Shown here piece by piece: positions 31,092 through 40,064 of a stretch of DNA of 64,000 bases. Origin of the DNA: Paraburkholderia phytofirmans OLGA172. GTDB lineage: Bacteria > Pseudomonadota > Gammaproteobacteria > Burkholderiales > Burkholderiaceae. Positions within the stretch are counted from its first letter, which is position 1, and every line of letters begins with the position of its first letter. Where the stretch lies: NCBI RefSeq assembly GCF_001634365.1, contig NZ_CP014578.1, positions 1 through 64,000 of the forward strand. The letters run 5' to 3'. A model generated the notes under the pieces. The model worked only from the letters and a program-made list of their open reading frames with translations, did no database searches and was not told where the DNA came from. Both the position numbers and the translations under genes were made by a program.

Positions 31092-31731
31092 CGGCGCTCC
31101 CTGCCGCGGCCCCGAGTTGCGCCTGATAGCCGGCGAGCCGTGCATCGAAATCGGCCAGCCACTGCGCATCGACAAACGCTTTGAGGATGCGCTGCACTTC
31201 GAACGCGGTCGCTTGCCCGTCGCGCTTGCCGGCGACCGGCTTGAGTTTGCGCAAAAAGCCGAGTTCGATGATCTTGTTGATGTGGGTATCGATCTGATCG
31301 GTCAGTTTGGCCTCATTACTGCCGGTAGGCAGGAACACCCGGACCATGTCGACGATCTGCTCCCGCACGAGAATGAGGCGCGTCTCTCCGCCGCTGGCAT
31401 CGGACTCGGCGAGCTTCTTGCGCAGCAACGCCAGCAACAGGCTCACGGGAAACGATAACGGGCGTCTTGCCACGAGCCTCGGCAGAGCGGGGGAATCGTC
31501 GCCGTTCTCGGGGCGTGAGCGTAGAAACGCGTAGCCTTCGGCTTCGTCGAGTACCAGCTCTAGGTTCAGGACCGTGACGTAGTCGCGGACGCGGGCTTGC
31601 AGGTCGAGCAACGCGCCCCACAGTGCCGTATCCGCGTCCCGGTAAATGACCCCTTTGAGCAAGGGAATCAGAAGGCTCGACAGATCGTGCATCGACGCCG
31701 TGGCGTCTTGTTCGGGTTCCAGCATGTTCAT
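31084..31731 (-). CDS. jetB: Wadjet JetB, kite-like subunit (DUF4194)
   Basis: JetB is the DUF4194 winged-helix (kite/MukE-like) subunit that bridges JetA and JetC. The 215-aa product shows [40 protein letters not shown] and [20 protein letters not shown], and a C-terminal wHTH ([13 protein letters not shown]). The ATG at 31731 overlaps the jetA stop as ATGA, which fixes the start. Confidence 0.9.
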   Translation of the reverse strand: MNMLEPEQDATASMHDLSSLLIPLLKGVIYRDADTALWGALLDLQARVRDYVTVLNLELVLDEAEGYAFLRSRPENGDDSPALPRLVARRPLSFPVSLLLALLRKKLAESDASGGETRLILVREQIVDMVRVFLPTGSNEAKLTDQIDTHINKIIELGFLRKLKPVAGKRDGQATAFEVQRILKAFVDAQWLADFDARLAGYQAQLGAAAGSADD

Positions 31732-33182
31732 CTCACGAAAATGACGCGCGGCAGGCTCGCCTGCCGGGTCTGGTGTTCGCCGCCTTCTTTCACGCTGCGC
31801 CACACGATCGTCTCACTGGACTGTTCGTCCACCACGCTGCTGAAGGTGTCGCCGGCAAGTTGCAGGTAGGCGACCAGTTCGGCCAAACCCTGCTGCAGCG
31901 GCTGCATCTCGCACAGTTCGCGCAGCGTCACTTGCGAGCGATCCTGCAGGACATGACGGATGTGCCAGGTCAGTCTGGCTTTGTCGACAACGACTTGTGC
32001 ATACAACGCCGCTGCATCGATATCGGCGTCGCCCGCCTCGATCGAAATCGACGCGATGCGCGGTTTCAGCGCCGGTGAATAGAGGGGGCGTTCCATCGGC
32101 AATTCGATGTCGGCGGCCGTATCGGCGATCGTCATTATTTCACCGGACGGCGGCGTGTCCCGCAATGCCAGCGCTTTCGCCTCGACACCGCGCAGGATGT
32201 CCATGATCCGGCGGTTCTCGAGCCACGCCTGGTCGTCGAGAAAGCGCCGCAGCTGCTGTGACAAAAACGCGACCGTGCGCTGCGTGTGCTCGCCGGCTTC
32301 GAGCCAGTCATAGTGGACTCGCCGGGTGCGCGCATCGGGTTTGAGTTCGGCCACGGGCGGAAGCGCGAGCACGCGGTCGAGCAAGGCGGTCAGTTCTTCC
32401 TGACGACGGCTCGACATCAGAAAGTCCCAGAACGCGCGGAAGCTGCGGCCCTGATCCGAGTCGGCGATCGTATCGCGTTCGCCCATGATTTCTTCCAGCA
32501 GTTCGCCCTTTGCACCGTCCCATAGCGCAATGCGTTCGCGCACGCGACGGTCGAGGCCGCGGAAATTGTGCTCCACCTCGCGGAAGTCGGTCAGTAGTTC
32601 ACGCGCAATGGCGGTGAATTGCTGGAAGCGGTCTTTCAGCGCGGTGTTGTCCATGATGGCAATGTCGCCTGCCTCTGCACGCGCGATTTCCGCGTCGATC
32701 TCCGCACGGCGCTTATGAAGTTCGGCAAGGCGCGCCTCGGGGTCCCGTTCGCTGCCTTCGCTCATTTGCTTGAGCAATTCGAACAGCGTGAGCAGCCGCG
32801 ATTCCGTGCCGACGAAACTGCGTTCAGTCAATGTGCCAAGCCATGCGATGGCTTTCTCCGTAGCGGGCGTCAGATCGAAATGCGGTTCGTCCGAGTTCGG
32901 GCCATAGAACTTGCGCAGCCAGCCTTTATCGTTCGCCGCCCAGTCGTTCAGATAGTCGGAAGCCGCTTTGGGAAAGGCGGAAGGGCCGAGTTGCTCGCGC
33001 AATGCAAACAGTTCGTCTTCGAGGGCTTCGGCCAGATCCGCTTGCGCGATGACGCGCACGTTGGGCGCCGTGAACGTTCGCTGCAGGAAGCTCGCGACGA
33101 GCGGTGCGTGATCCGAGCGTAGCAGGCGCCATGCGGGATGGTTCTGGCGCAACAGGTCCAACGTGGAATAGTCGAAGTTCAT
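31728..33182 (-). CDS. jetA: Wadjet JetA, kleisin-like subunit (DUF3375)
   Basis: JetA is the DUF3375 protein acting as the kleisin (MukF-like) of the Wadjet complex. The 484-aa product opens with the family-typical MNFDYSTLDLLRQNHPAWRL and ends PRVIFVR. Inside it has a long helical, charged region (LHKRRAEIDAEIARAEAGDI). The ATG at 33182 is chosen because it gives the conserved N-terminus. It is the first gene of jetABCD, and the order and the DUF3375/DUF4194 pair mark a type I Wadjet. A 17-bp dyad at 33225-33241 precedes it. Confidence 0.93.
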   Translation of the reverse strand: MNFDYSTLDLLRQNHPAWRLLRSDHAPLVASFLQRTFTAPNVRVIAQADLAEALEDELFALREQLGPSAFPKAASDYLNDWAANDKGWLRKFYGPNSDEPHFDLTPATEKAIAWLGTLTERSFVGTESRLLTLFELLKQMSEGSERDPEARLAELHKRRAEIDAEIARAEAGDIAIMDNTALKDRFQQFTAIARELLTDFREVEHNFRGLDRRVRERIALWDGAKGELLEEIMGERDTIADSDQGRSFRAFWDFLMSSRRQEELTALLDRVLALPPVAELKPDARTRRVHYDWLEAGEHTQRTVAFLSQQLRRFLDDQAWLENRRIMDILRGVEAKALALRDTPPSGEIMTIADTAADIELPMERPLYSPALKPRIASISIEAGDADIDAAALYAQVVVDKARLTWHIRHVLQDRSQVTLRELCEMQPLQQGLAELVAYLQLAGDTFSSVVDEQSSETIVWRSVKEGGEHQTRQASLPRVIFVR

Positions 33183-33224
33183 GGGGCAGGGCGTTGGAAA
33201 GGCTGAAGCGACCGCAATATCCGA

Positions 33225-33241
33225 AACTATCGATGATAGTT
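33225..33241. promoter_or_regulatory. dyad upstream of jetA
   Basis: AACTATC and GATAGTT are perfect 7-bp arms around GAT, 42 bp upstream of the jetA start. The position fits an operator in the promoter of the Wadjet operon; the ligand is unknown. Confidence 0.4.
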
Positions 33242-33394
33242 CACGTCGTTGGCCGACGAGGGCTCGTAGGACTCGGCTAGCGGCCAAGTGTGACAGCGAA
33301 TTCTGATTTGACGTTGCCGCAGCTATTCACCCAATCCGCTTGAAAGACCATTCGCACGCGAGGCGCTGACGACCCCGAGCGGCGAATAGCCTCG

Positions 33395-33475
33395 TTATTC
33401 TCCGCATTAAATGCGGAGAATAATTTGTACCCGCGGAGAAAATAGGCCATAATCTCCGCATGAATCGCGGAGATT
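33395..33475 (+). promoter_or_regulatory. fic promoter with two CTCCGC/GCGGAG palindromes
   Basis: A perfect 13-bp dyad (TTATTCTCCGCAT, 33395-33407, and its complement at 33411-33423) is followed by TTGTAC (33425-33430), a 17-bp spacer and CATAAT (33448-33453). A second dyad, AATCTCCGC (33451-33459) and GCGGAGATT (33467-33475), straddles the fic start codon. The expected transcription start coincides with the ATG, so the mRNA would be leaderless. The repeated GCGGAGA sites look like operators, perhaps for the Fic protein itself. Confidence 0.6.
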
Positions 33476-34575
33476 GGATATACATCTGGGAATCCCCCGA
33501 ATGGCCCGCATGGCGCTATGACTTGTCACGCCTTACGGCCCCGCTCGCGGAAGTGTCCCGAGCCCAAGGGCTATTGTTCGGGCGTCTTGCCGATGTGGGC
33601 CTGACGTTGCGCGGCGAGGCCAGTCTTGTCGCGCTGACCGAAGACGTCGTTAAAACCAGCGAGATAGAGGGCGAACAGCTCAATGTTGCATCGGTGCGTT
33701 CGTCGATAGCACGCAAGCTCGGCGTCGAGATTGGCGCGCTCGCGCCGGTCGACCGTCACGTTGAAGGCGTCGTAGAGATGGTGCTCGACGCCACCCTGAA
33801 TTGCTCGGCGGAGGTGTCGAAAGAGCGCCTGTTTGGATGGCACGCGGCGCTTTTTCCGACCGGGTTCAGCGGCATGTCCCGGATCAGCGTTGCCAACTGG
33901 CGCGACGATTCCAAAGGGCCCATGCAAGTTGTTTCCGGCCCGATCGGGCGTCAGAAAGTCCACTTCGAGGCACCGCCCGCGGCACGGCTGGAAACGGAGG
34001 TGGGCCGATTTCTAGCCTGGCTGAACACCGATTCGGCCGATCAACCGGTGCTCAAAGCGGGGCTCGCTCACCTCTGGTTCGTTACGCTGCATCCTTTCGA
34101 CGACGGCAACGGCCGCATCGCACGGGCCATTGGCGATCTGCTTCTGGCGCGCGCTGATGGCAGCCCAGAGCGCTTCTACAGTTTGTCGGCACAGATTCAA
34201 CGTGAGCGAAAAGACTATTACGACATTCTCGAGCGCACACAAAAGGACACACTCGACATCACCGAATGGCTGGCGTGGTTCCTCGGTGCTTTGCATCGCG
34301 CAGTCGATCATGCACAACTCACGCTGAGCGTCGTGCTGTTCAAAGCACGCTTCTGGCAACGCTGGGCGAGCACGCCTTTCAATGAGCGGCAAGTCAAACT
34401 GCTGAGTCGGCTGCTTGACGGTTTTGACGGCAAGTTAACCAGCAGCAAGTGGGCAGCCATTGCGAAGTGTTCACCGGATACCGCGTTGCGCGACATCAGC
34501 GAACTCGTCGCATTCGGCGTGTTGAAAAAATCAGCAGCAGGGGGCCGCAGCACGTCGTATGAGTTAGCGGACTGA
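33460..34575 (+). CDS. Fic family protein with C-terminal winged helix
   Basis: Fic enzymes transfer AMP or a similar moiety from a nucleotide to hydroxyl side chains of target proteins. The 371-aa product has a DUF4172-type N-terminus (WESPEWPAWRYD), the inhibitory helix motif TSEIEGE near residues 66-72, and the catalytic HPFDDGNGRIAR near 211-222, complete with His. The C-terminal part (KLTSSKWAAIAKCSPDTALR) is a winged helix, so the protein may regulate its own gene through the palindromes at its start. It lies divergent from the Wadjet operon, 277 bp from jetA. Confidence 0.92.
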   Translation: MNRGDWIYIWESPEWPAWRYDLSRLTAPLAEVSRAQGLLFGRLADVGLTLRGEASLVALTEDVVKTSEIEGEQLNVASVRSSIARKLGVEIGALAPVDRHVEGVVEMVLDATLNCSAEVSKERLFGWHAALFPTGFSGMSRISVANWRDDSKGPMQVVSGPIGRQKVHFEAPPAARLETEVGRFLAWLNTDSADQPVLKAGLAHLWFVTLHPFDDGNGRIARAIGDLLLARADGSPERFYSLSAQIQRERKDYYDILERTQKDTLDITEWLAWFLGALHRAVDHAQLTLSVVLFKARFWQRWASTPFNERQVKLLSRLLDGFDGKLTSSKWAAIAKCSPDTALRDISELVAFGVLKKSAAGGRSTSYELAD

Positions 34576-34579
34576 GCGC

Positions 34580-34789
34580 TGGATAAGTCACTCCACTTAT
34601 CCACAGCCCCCTCTGGACAACTTTTGTACAAGCCACCTGACACGTTGTGGGCGAAACTTTGATAAATCCGCGACCCCGCCGGCTCAGTCAAAAGTTCTCC
34701 CTGGCTCCTTGCCCCTGTTCGCCTACGCTCCGCAGGGTTATCGATTCCGCAGCCCCTTGATCCGTAAACGAAGAATCAAGTTATCCACA
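34580..34789. promoter_or_regulatory. DnaA boxes in the intergenic region after fic
   Basis: Perfect TTATCCACA boxes stand at 34597-34605 and 34781-34789. The first lies inside a 9-bp dyad (TGGATAAGT, 34580-34588, with ACTTATCCA, 34595-34603), whose left arm gives a weaker box on the other strand. No other TTATCCACA was noticed in the window, including next to dnaA. Directly beyond the IS at 34811-35993 is an AT-rich stretch. Together these are origin-like elements, but a full origin is not shown. Confidence 0.5.
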
Positions 34790-34810
34790 GCCAGGTGGGA
34801 TGCTTGTTAA

Positions 34811-35993
34811 GGAAGGTCTGCAAAAGTCCTGGCATTGCGTTGCTGCTGAGCTATCCTGGAAGCAGAGCCAATTAGGTGGGGAGCAGTGTAATGACGCAAC
34901 TTGGTCTTGGTCTGGATCTGTCAACGAAGCGCACGCGCAAGCGGGAATTTCTCGATGAGATGCGACGCGTTGTGCCCTGGTTGAAGCTGATTGCGCTGAT
35001 CGAGCCGCACTATCCCACGGGCAAAACCGGTCGGCCGCCGTTCCCGATTGCGACGATGCTGCAGATTCATTTCATGCAGCAATGGTTCGGTCTGTCAGAC
35101 CCTGCCATGGAAGAGGCACTCTATGACGTGCCGCTGTATCGCGAGTTCGCGGGTCTCGACGGCGGGATGGTCCGCTTGCCGGATGAAAGCACGATTCTCC
35201 GGTTCCGCCATCTGCTGGAAACGCACGGTCTGGCGGTGCAAATGCTGGCGCTGGTCAATGAAATCCTGACGGAGAAAGGCCTGATGCTTAAGGCTGGGTC
35301 GGCAGTCGACGCCACCCTGATCGCCGCGCCCAGTTCGACAAAGAATGGCTCCGGCACGCGCGATCCTGAAATGCAATCAACGCAGAAAGGTGGCAACTGG
35401 TACTTCGGGATGAAAATGCATATCGGCGTGGACGCCGATTCGGGCCTGGTCCATACGGTCATTGGAACGGCGGCCAATGTTCACGACATTACCGTAGCCC
35501 AGACGTTGCTGCATGGTGAAGAAACGGATGTGTACGCGGACGCCGGATATCAGGGTATCGAAAAGCGTTGTGAGCCTGAGGCGGTGCGTTGGCATGTTGC
35601 AATGCGACCGGCAAAGCGCAGGAAACTGGATCTGAGTGATTCGTTGGACGCGATATACGATCAGATCGAACGCCTGAAGGCGGGTATTCGGGCCAAGGTC
35701 GAACACCCGTTTCGCATCCTCAAGCGGCAGTTCGGTTACATGAAGACGCGCTATCGTGGTTTGCCGAAGAACATCGCCCAGATCACCACGCTGTTTGCTT
35801 TGGGCAATTTATGGATGGCTCGCAGAGCTTTGCGCAAAGCTTGAAACACCGGGCCGATGAAGGCCATATGTCTGGTTGGAGCGCTCCGGAGCGCGGAAAA
35901 CCCCTCGCAATCAGCTCACCAACAAAGATCTGAACGCCGAGGTTGCGCTCGATGTGAAAGGTAACGCTTCAAAGCTAGTTGTGCAGAGCTTCC
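34811..35993 (+). mobile_element. IS5-family insertion sequence, 1183 bp, copy B
   Basis: The left end GGAAGGTCTGCAAAAGT and the right end GGAAGCTCTGCACAACT (reverse complement) are imperfect inverted repeats. TTAA duplications at 34807-34810 and 35994-35997 fit the YTAR target of the IS5 subgroup. Confidence 0.9.
34891..35844 (+). CDS. IS5-family transposase (copy B)
   Basis: A 317-aa DDE transposase. The N-terminal region reads WLKLIALIEPHYPTGKTGRP and IHFMQQWFGLSDPAMEEALY. The catalytic residues lie in SAVDATLIAAPSS (Asp), YADAGYQGIEK (Asp) and AKVEHPFRILKRQFG (Glu). ATG at 34891 is preferred over an upstream GTG at 34876 because GGTGGGGAG lies directly before it. The gene is intact and nearly fills the element. 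Confidence 0.93.
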   Translation: MTQLGLGLDLSTKRTRKREFLDEMRRVVPWLKLIALIEPHYPTGKTGRPPFPIATMLQIHFMQQWFGLSDPAMEEALYDVPLYREFAGLDGGMVRLPDESTILRFRHLLETHGLAVQMLALVNEILTEKGLMLKAGSAVDATLIAAPSSTKNGSGTRDPEMQSTQKGGNWYFGMKMHIGVDADSGLVHTVIGTAANVHDITVAQTLLHGEETDVYADAGYQGIEKRCEPEAVRWHVAMRPAKRRKLDLSDSLDAIYDQIERLKAGIRAKVEHPFRILKRQFGYMKTRYRGLPKNIAQITTLFALGNLWMARRALRKA

Positions 35994-36374
35994 TTAACTA
36001 TTACTACGTATACATATACAAAGACTATAAAAACCAGAGAGGCATCCGGAAAGCACGCTGCGTAAACATGCACAAAGGCAGCACAGGCCCTGCAAAGCCT
36101 TCAAACAAACGGCAAACAGATCTCCGTTAACTAACCGAAAGAAGACTGCCGAGCAGATGCGAACCAAAGTACTGCGTCCCAATTTACCAAATCCTGCGAA
36201 TCTCACCTACCGCACGTAAACGGAGTTAAGCACCCACTCACACAAACGCGCCCGAACTTTGCCGAATTTCGATAACACCTCGAATAATGGCTCACTACCA
36301 TCGGTTGAAGCCTGTCCGCCTATGCACCGCAAAGTCTTGCGGCGTCGAGCAAGCGGCAACATCAGGAGCGCCCG
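35994..36374. other. AT-rich intergenic region before eat
   Basis: No gene is seen. Bases 35995-36045 are strikingly AT-rich (TACGTATACATATACAAAG is typical) compared with the surrounding GC-rich DNA. The remainder forms the upstream region of the ethanolamine permease. A good AGGAG precedes eat; no clear promoter could be called. Confidence 0.5.
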
Positions 36375-37778
36375 ATGAAATCAGAATCCAAAAGTCAGCA
36401 CGTCGGTAAAGTCACGCATCACGAGTTGAAGCAGACGCTCGGCACGTGGCAACTGTGGGGAATCGCGGTCGGTCTGGTCATTTCCGGCGAGTATTTCGGC
36501 TGGAGCTATGGCTGGGCGAGCGCCGGCACGCTTGGCTTCGTCATCACGGCGGTTTTTATCGCGGCGATGTACACCACTTTCATTTTTAGTTTCACCGAAC
36601 TCACCACGTCGATTCCGCAGGCGGGTGGCCCGTTCGCCTACGCGCGTCATGCTTTTGGCCCAACCGGCGGTTATCTGGCTGGTGCGGCGACCTTAGTCGA
36701 ATTCGTGTTCGCACCCCCCGCGATTGCACTCGCGATCGGCGCCTATCTGCACGTGCAGTTTCCGGGTCTCGAACCGAAACACGCGGCGATGGGCGCGTAT
36801 CTCGTCTTCATGGCGTTGAATATCGTCGGCGTGCAGATCGCCGCGGCCTTCGAGTTGTGCGTGACGCTACTCGCGATCTTCGAATTGCTGGTGTTCATGG
36901 GCGTCGTGTCGCCCGGCTTTCAGTGGTCGAACTTCACGAAAGGCGGCTGGTCCGGCGCGGATACCTTCAGCATGGGCTCGTTCCACGGCATGTTCGCGGC
37001 CATTCCCTTCGCCATCTGGTTTTTCCTCGCGATCGAAGGTGTCGCGATGGCCGCCGAAGAAGCCATGAATCCCAAGCGTTCGATTCCGATCGCCTACGTC
37101 GCCGGCATTCTGACGCTGGTGCTGCTCGCAATCGGCGTGATGGTGTTCGCAGGCGCTGCCGGCGATTGGACCAAGCTGTCGAACATCAACGATCCGTTGC
37201 CGCAAGCCATGAAATTCATCGTCGGCGAACATAGCGGCTGGATGCATATGCTGGTGTGGCTCGGTCTGTTCGGGCTCGTCGCGTCGTTTCACGGCATCAT
37301 CCTCGGCTATTCGCGGCAGATCTTCGCGCTGGCCCGCGCGGGTTATCTGCCGGAGTGGCTCTCGAAAGTGCATCCGCGCTTCAAGACGCCGCATCGCGCG
37401 ATCATTGCGGGTGGTGTAGTCGGCATCGCCGCGATCTATAGCGACGAGCTGATCCAGTTCGGCGGTCAGACGCTGACGGCGAACATCGTGACGATGTCGG
37501 TATTTGGCGCTATCGTGATGTATATCATCAGCATGTTGTCGCTGTTCAAGCTGCGCCGCTCGGACCCGAACATGGAGCGCCCGTTCCGCGCGCCGCTGTT
37601 TCCGTTCTTTCCGGCGTTCGCACTGGTGGCCGCGGTGATTTGTCTGGGCACGATGGTCTACTTCAATTTTCTGGTGGCCATTGTGTTCGCGATCTTCCTC
37701 GCGCTCGGCTACGTCTACTTCCTGTTGACGCGCCATCAACGCGAAGCAGCGCCTGCAGACGTTTTGCTCGAAGAGTGA
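36375..37778 (+). CDS. eat: ethanolamine permease
   Basis: Eat is an APC-superfamily transporter that imports ethanolamine. The 467-aa protein has about 12 hydrophobic segments and the family pattern near the N-terminus (LGTWQLWGIAVGLVISGEYF, then GWSYGW, then TSIPQAGGPFAYARHAFG), plus AIEGVAMAAEEAMNPKRSIP. It stands 43 nt before eutB in the same direction, so import and breakdown are encoded together. Confidence 0.93.
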   Translation: MKSESKSQHVGKVTHHELKQTLGTWQLWGIAVGLVISGEYFGWSYGWASAGTLGFVITAVFIAAMYTTFIFSFTELTTSIPQAGGPFAYARHAFGPTGGYLAGAATLVEFVFAPPAIALAIGAYLHVQFPGLEPKHAAMGAYLVFMALNIVGVQIAAAFELCVTLLAIFELLVFMGVVSPGFQWSNFTKGGWSGADTFSMGSFHGMFAAIPFAIWFFLAIEGVAMAAEEAMNPKRSIPIAYVAGILTLVLLAIGVMVFAGAAGDWTKLSNINDPLPQAMKFIVGEHSGWMHMLVWLGLFGLVASFHGIILGYSRQIFALARAGYLPEWLSKVHPRFKTPHRAIIAGGVVGIAAIYSDELIQFGGQTLTANIVTMSVFGAIVMYIISMLSLFKLRRSDPNMERPFRAPLFPFFPAFALVAAVICLGTMVYFNFLVAIVFAIFLALGYVYFLLTRHQREAAPADVLLEE

Positions 37779-37821
37779 CGGATCGAGCCGCTGCGCAAGC
37801 AGCGGCGATGGAGTTGTGAAG

Positions 37822-39216
37822 ATGAGCTACACCGAGACAATTGGCAGCCGCACGTATCGTTTCGCCGACCTGAAAACGTTGATGGCGAAAGCCAGTCCGC
37901 TGCGTTCAGGCGACCAGCTCGCGGGCGTCGCAGCGGCGAGCGAAGAAGAGCGCGTCGCGGCCAAAATGACACTCGCGCAGGTGCCGCTGCGCACGTTTCT
38001 CAATGAAGCGTTGATCCCGTACGAAAGCGACGAGGTCACGCGCCTCGTGATCGACGATCACTCGCCGCAAGCGTTCGCTGAGATCTCGCATCTGACGGTC
38101 GGCGATTTCCGCAACTGGCTGTTGAGCGGCACGACCGATGCGGACGCGCTGACGCGCATCACCGCCGGCCTCACGCCGGAAATGGTGGCGGCGGTCTCGA
38201 AGCTGATGCGCAACCAGGATCTGATCGCGGCGGCGCGTAAACGTCCGGTGATCACGCGCTTTCGCAATACGGTCGGCTTGCCGGGTCATATGTCGGTGCG
38301 TCTGCAACCGAATCATCCGACCGATGATGTCAAAGGCATCGCCGCATCGATGCTCGACGGCCTGATGTACGGCTGCGGAGACGCGATGATCGGCATCAAC
38401 CCAGCCAGCGACAATCTCGCCGCGATCACCAAGCTGTTACTGATGATCGACGACTTCCGCCAGCGCTATCAGGTGCCGACGCAATCGTGTGTGCTGACCC
38501 ACGTCACCAACACGATCGCGGCGATCGAAAAAGGCGCGCCGGTCGATCTCGTGTTTCAGTCGGTTGCCGGCACGGAGAAAGCGAATGCGGGTTTCGGTAT
38601 TTCGCTTGCGCTGTTGCAGGAAGCGTATGAAGCAGGGTTGTCGTTGAAGCGTGGCACCGTCGGCAATAACCTGATGTATTTCGAAACCGGGCAGGGGAGT
38701 GCCTTGTCGGCCGATGCGCATTTTGGCGTCGATCAGCAAACGTGCGAAGTACGCGCCTATGCCGTCGCGCGCAAGTTCAATCCGTTTCTGGTGAACACGG
38801 TGGTCGGTTTCATCGGACCGGAATATCTGTACGACGGCAAGCAGATCACGCGCGCGGGTCTCGAAGACCACTTCTGCGGCAAGCTGCTTGGCGTGCCGAT
38901 GGGTTGCGACATCTGCTATACGAATCACGCCGAAGCCGATCAGGACGACATGGATAACCTGCTCACGCTACTGGGCGTGGCGGGCATCAACTTCATCATG
39001 GGCATTCCCGGCGCGGACGATGTGATGCTCAACTATCAAAGCACGTCATTCCACGACGCCCTCTACGTGCGCGACGTGCTCGGCCTGCGCCGTGCACCGG
39101 AATTCGAAGAATGGCTGGAGTCGATGCAGATCACCGACGCTCGTGGTGCTTTGCTGAGTGCATCGTCACAGCAACCGCTGCTGGAAGGCGCGAATGACTG
39201 GCTGGGTATCGCATGA
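37822..39216 (+). CDS. eutB: ethanolamine ammonia-lyase heavy chain
   Basis: EutB carries the active site of the adenosylcobalamin-dependent lyase that splits ethanolamine to acetaldehyde and ammonia. The 464-aa length is normal. Family motifs include IGINPASDN, VFQSVAGTEKANAGFGISLA, NLMYFETGQGSALSADAHFG and MGCDICYTNHAEADQDDM. ATG at 37822 has GGAG 8 nt upstream and is preferred over GTG at 37816. The stop overlaps the eutC start by 4 nt (ATGA). Confidence 0.96.
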   Translation: MSYTETIGSRTYRFADLKTLMAKASPLRSGDQLAGVAAASEEERVAAKMTLAQVPLRTFLNEALIPYESDEVTRLVIDDHSPQAFAEISHLTVGDFRNWLLSGTTDADALTRITAGLTPEMVAAVSKLMRNQDLIAAARKRPVITRFRNTVGLPGHMSVRLQPNHPTDDVKGIAASMLDGLMYGCGDAMIGINPASDNLAAITKLLLMIDDFRQRYQVPTQSCVLTHVTNTIAAIEKGAPVDLVFQSVAGTEKANAGFGISLALLQEAYEAGLSLKRGTVGNNLMYFETGQGSALSADAHFGVDQQTCEVRAYAVARKFNPFLVNTVVGFIGPEYLYDGKQITRAGLEDHFCGKLLGVPMGCDICYTNHAEADQDDMDNLLTLLGVAGINFIMGIPGADDVMLNYQSTSFHDALYVRDVLGLRRAPEFEEWLESMQITDARGALLSASSQQPLLEGANDWLGIA

Positions 39217-39998
39217 GCGACTTCCTCGAAAAGAATCCATGGAACGCGTTGCGGCAGTTCACCAACGCGCGGATCGCGCTGGGCCGCGCTGGCAATAGTT
39301 TGCCGACTGCGCCGTTGCTGGCGTTCAACCTTTCGCATGCGCAGGCGCGCGACGCGGTACATCATCCACTCGATACGGACGTGCTGCACGCACAGCTGCG
39401 CGCGCAAAATTTCAGCACACTGGATGTGCACAGTGCCGCGCCCGATCGCGAGCATTATTTGCGGCGCCCTGATCTCGGGAGGCGTTTAAGCGACGAAAGC
39501 CGCACAGCGCTTGGACAACTCAAGGTCGATTCACCCGAAGTGGTCTTCGTGATCGCCGACGGCCTCTCTGCATTCGCTGCGTCGAAGCAATCGATCCCGC
39601 TGCTGCAAGCTGTCATTCCGCGTCTGGCCGATTGGAAGATCGGTCCCGTCGTCGTCGCGCGTCAGGCACGCGTCGCGCTCGGTGACGAGATCGGCGAGTT
39701 GCTCAATGCCAGGCTGGTGGTGATGCTGATCGGGGAGCGTCCAGGTTTGAGTTCGCCGGATAGCCTCGGCGTCTATCTGACTTACGCGCCTAAGGTGGGC
39801 TGCAGCGATGCGCAACGCAACTGCATTTCGAACGTGCGGCCTGAAGGTCTGGACTATCCATTGGCCGCGCACAAGTTGCATTACCTTCTGACGCATGCAA
39901 GGCGCCTCGGTCTCACGGGTGTCGGTCTGAAGGACGATAGCGACGCACTGCTGGCGAGTACGCCGACAGTGCCCGCAGTCGGCGACGATTCAAATTAG
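39213..39998 (+). CDS. eutC: ethanolamine ammonia-lyase light chain
   Basis: EutC is the small subunit of the lyase and helps bind the cobalamin cofactor. The 261-aa product shows FTNARIALGRAGNSLPT, VIADGLSAFA, MLIGERPGLSSPDSLG and CISNVRPEGLDYPLAAHKL, all family-typical. The gene is translationally coupled to eutB. The C-terminal coding end (39939-39996) is followed by an imperfect tandem copy in another frame, which lies outside the coding region. Confidence 0.95.
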   Translation: MSDFLEKNPWNALRQFTNARIALGRAGNSLPTAPLLAFNLSHAQARDAVHHPLDTDVLHAQLRAQNFSTLDVHSAAPDREHYLRRPDLGRRLSDESRTALGQLKVDSPEVVFVIADGLSAFAASKQSIPLLQAVIPRLADWKIGPVVVARQARVALGDEIGELLNARLVVMLIGERPGLSSPDSLGVYLTYAPKVGCSDAQRNCISNVRPEGLDYPLAAHKLHYLLTHARRLGLTGVGLKDDSDALLASTPTVPAVGDDSN

Positions 39999-40050
39999 CG
40001 ACGCACTGCTAACGAGCACTCCCGCAGTCAATGACAATCCGAACTCAAGC
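39939..40050 (+). repeat. imperfect tandem duplication at the eutC 3' end
   Basis: AGCGACGCACTGCT begins at 39939 and again at 39997. CGAG(T/C)AC and CCCGCAGTC follow in the same order in both copies, with a short deletion in the second. The eutC stop TAG (39996-39998) is made at the junction. Confidence 0.7.
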
Positions 40051-40064
40051 GTGACATTAAAACG

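Noticed and set aside
35876..36130. 84-codon frame crossing the right end of the IS5 copy B
   Set aside because: It runs across the IS terminal repeat and the target duplication, so it is a chance frame.
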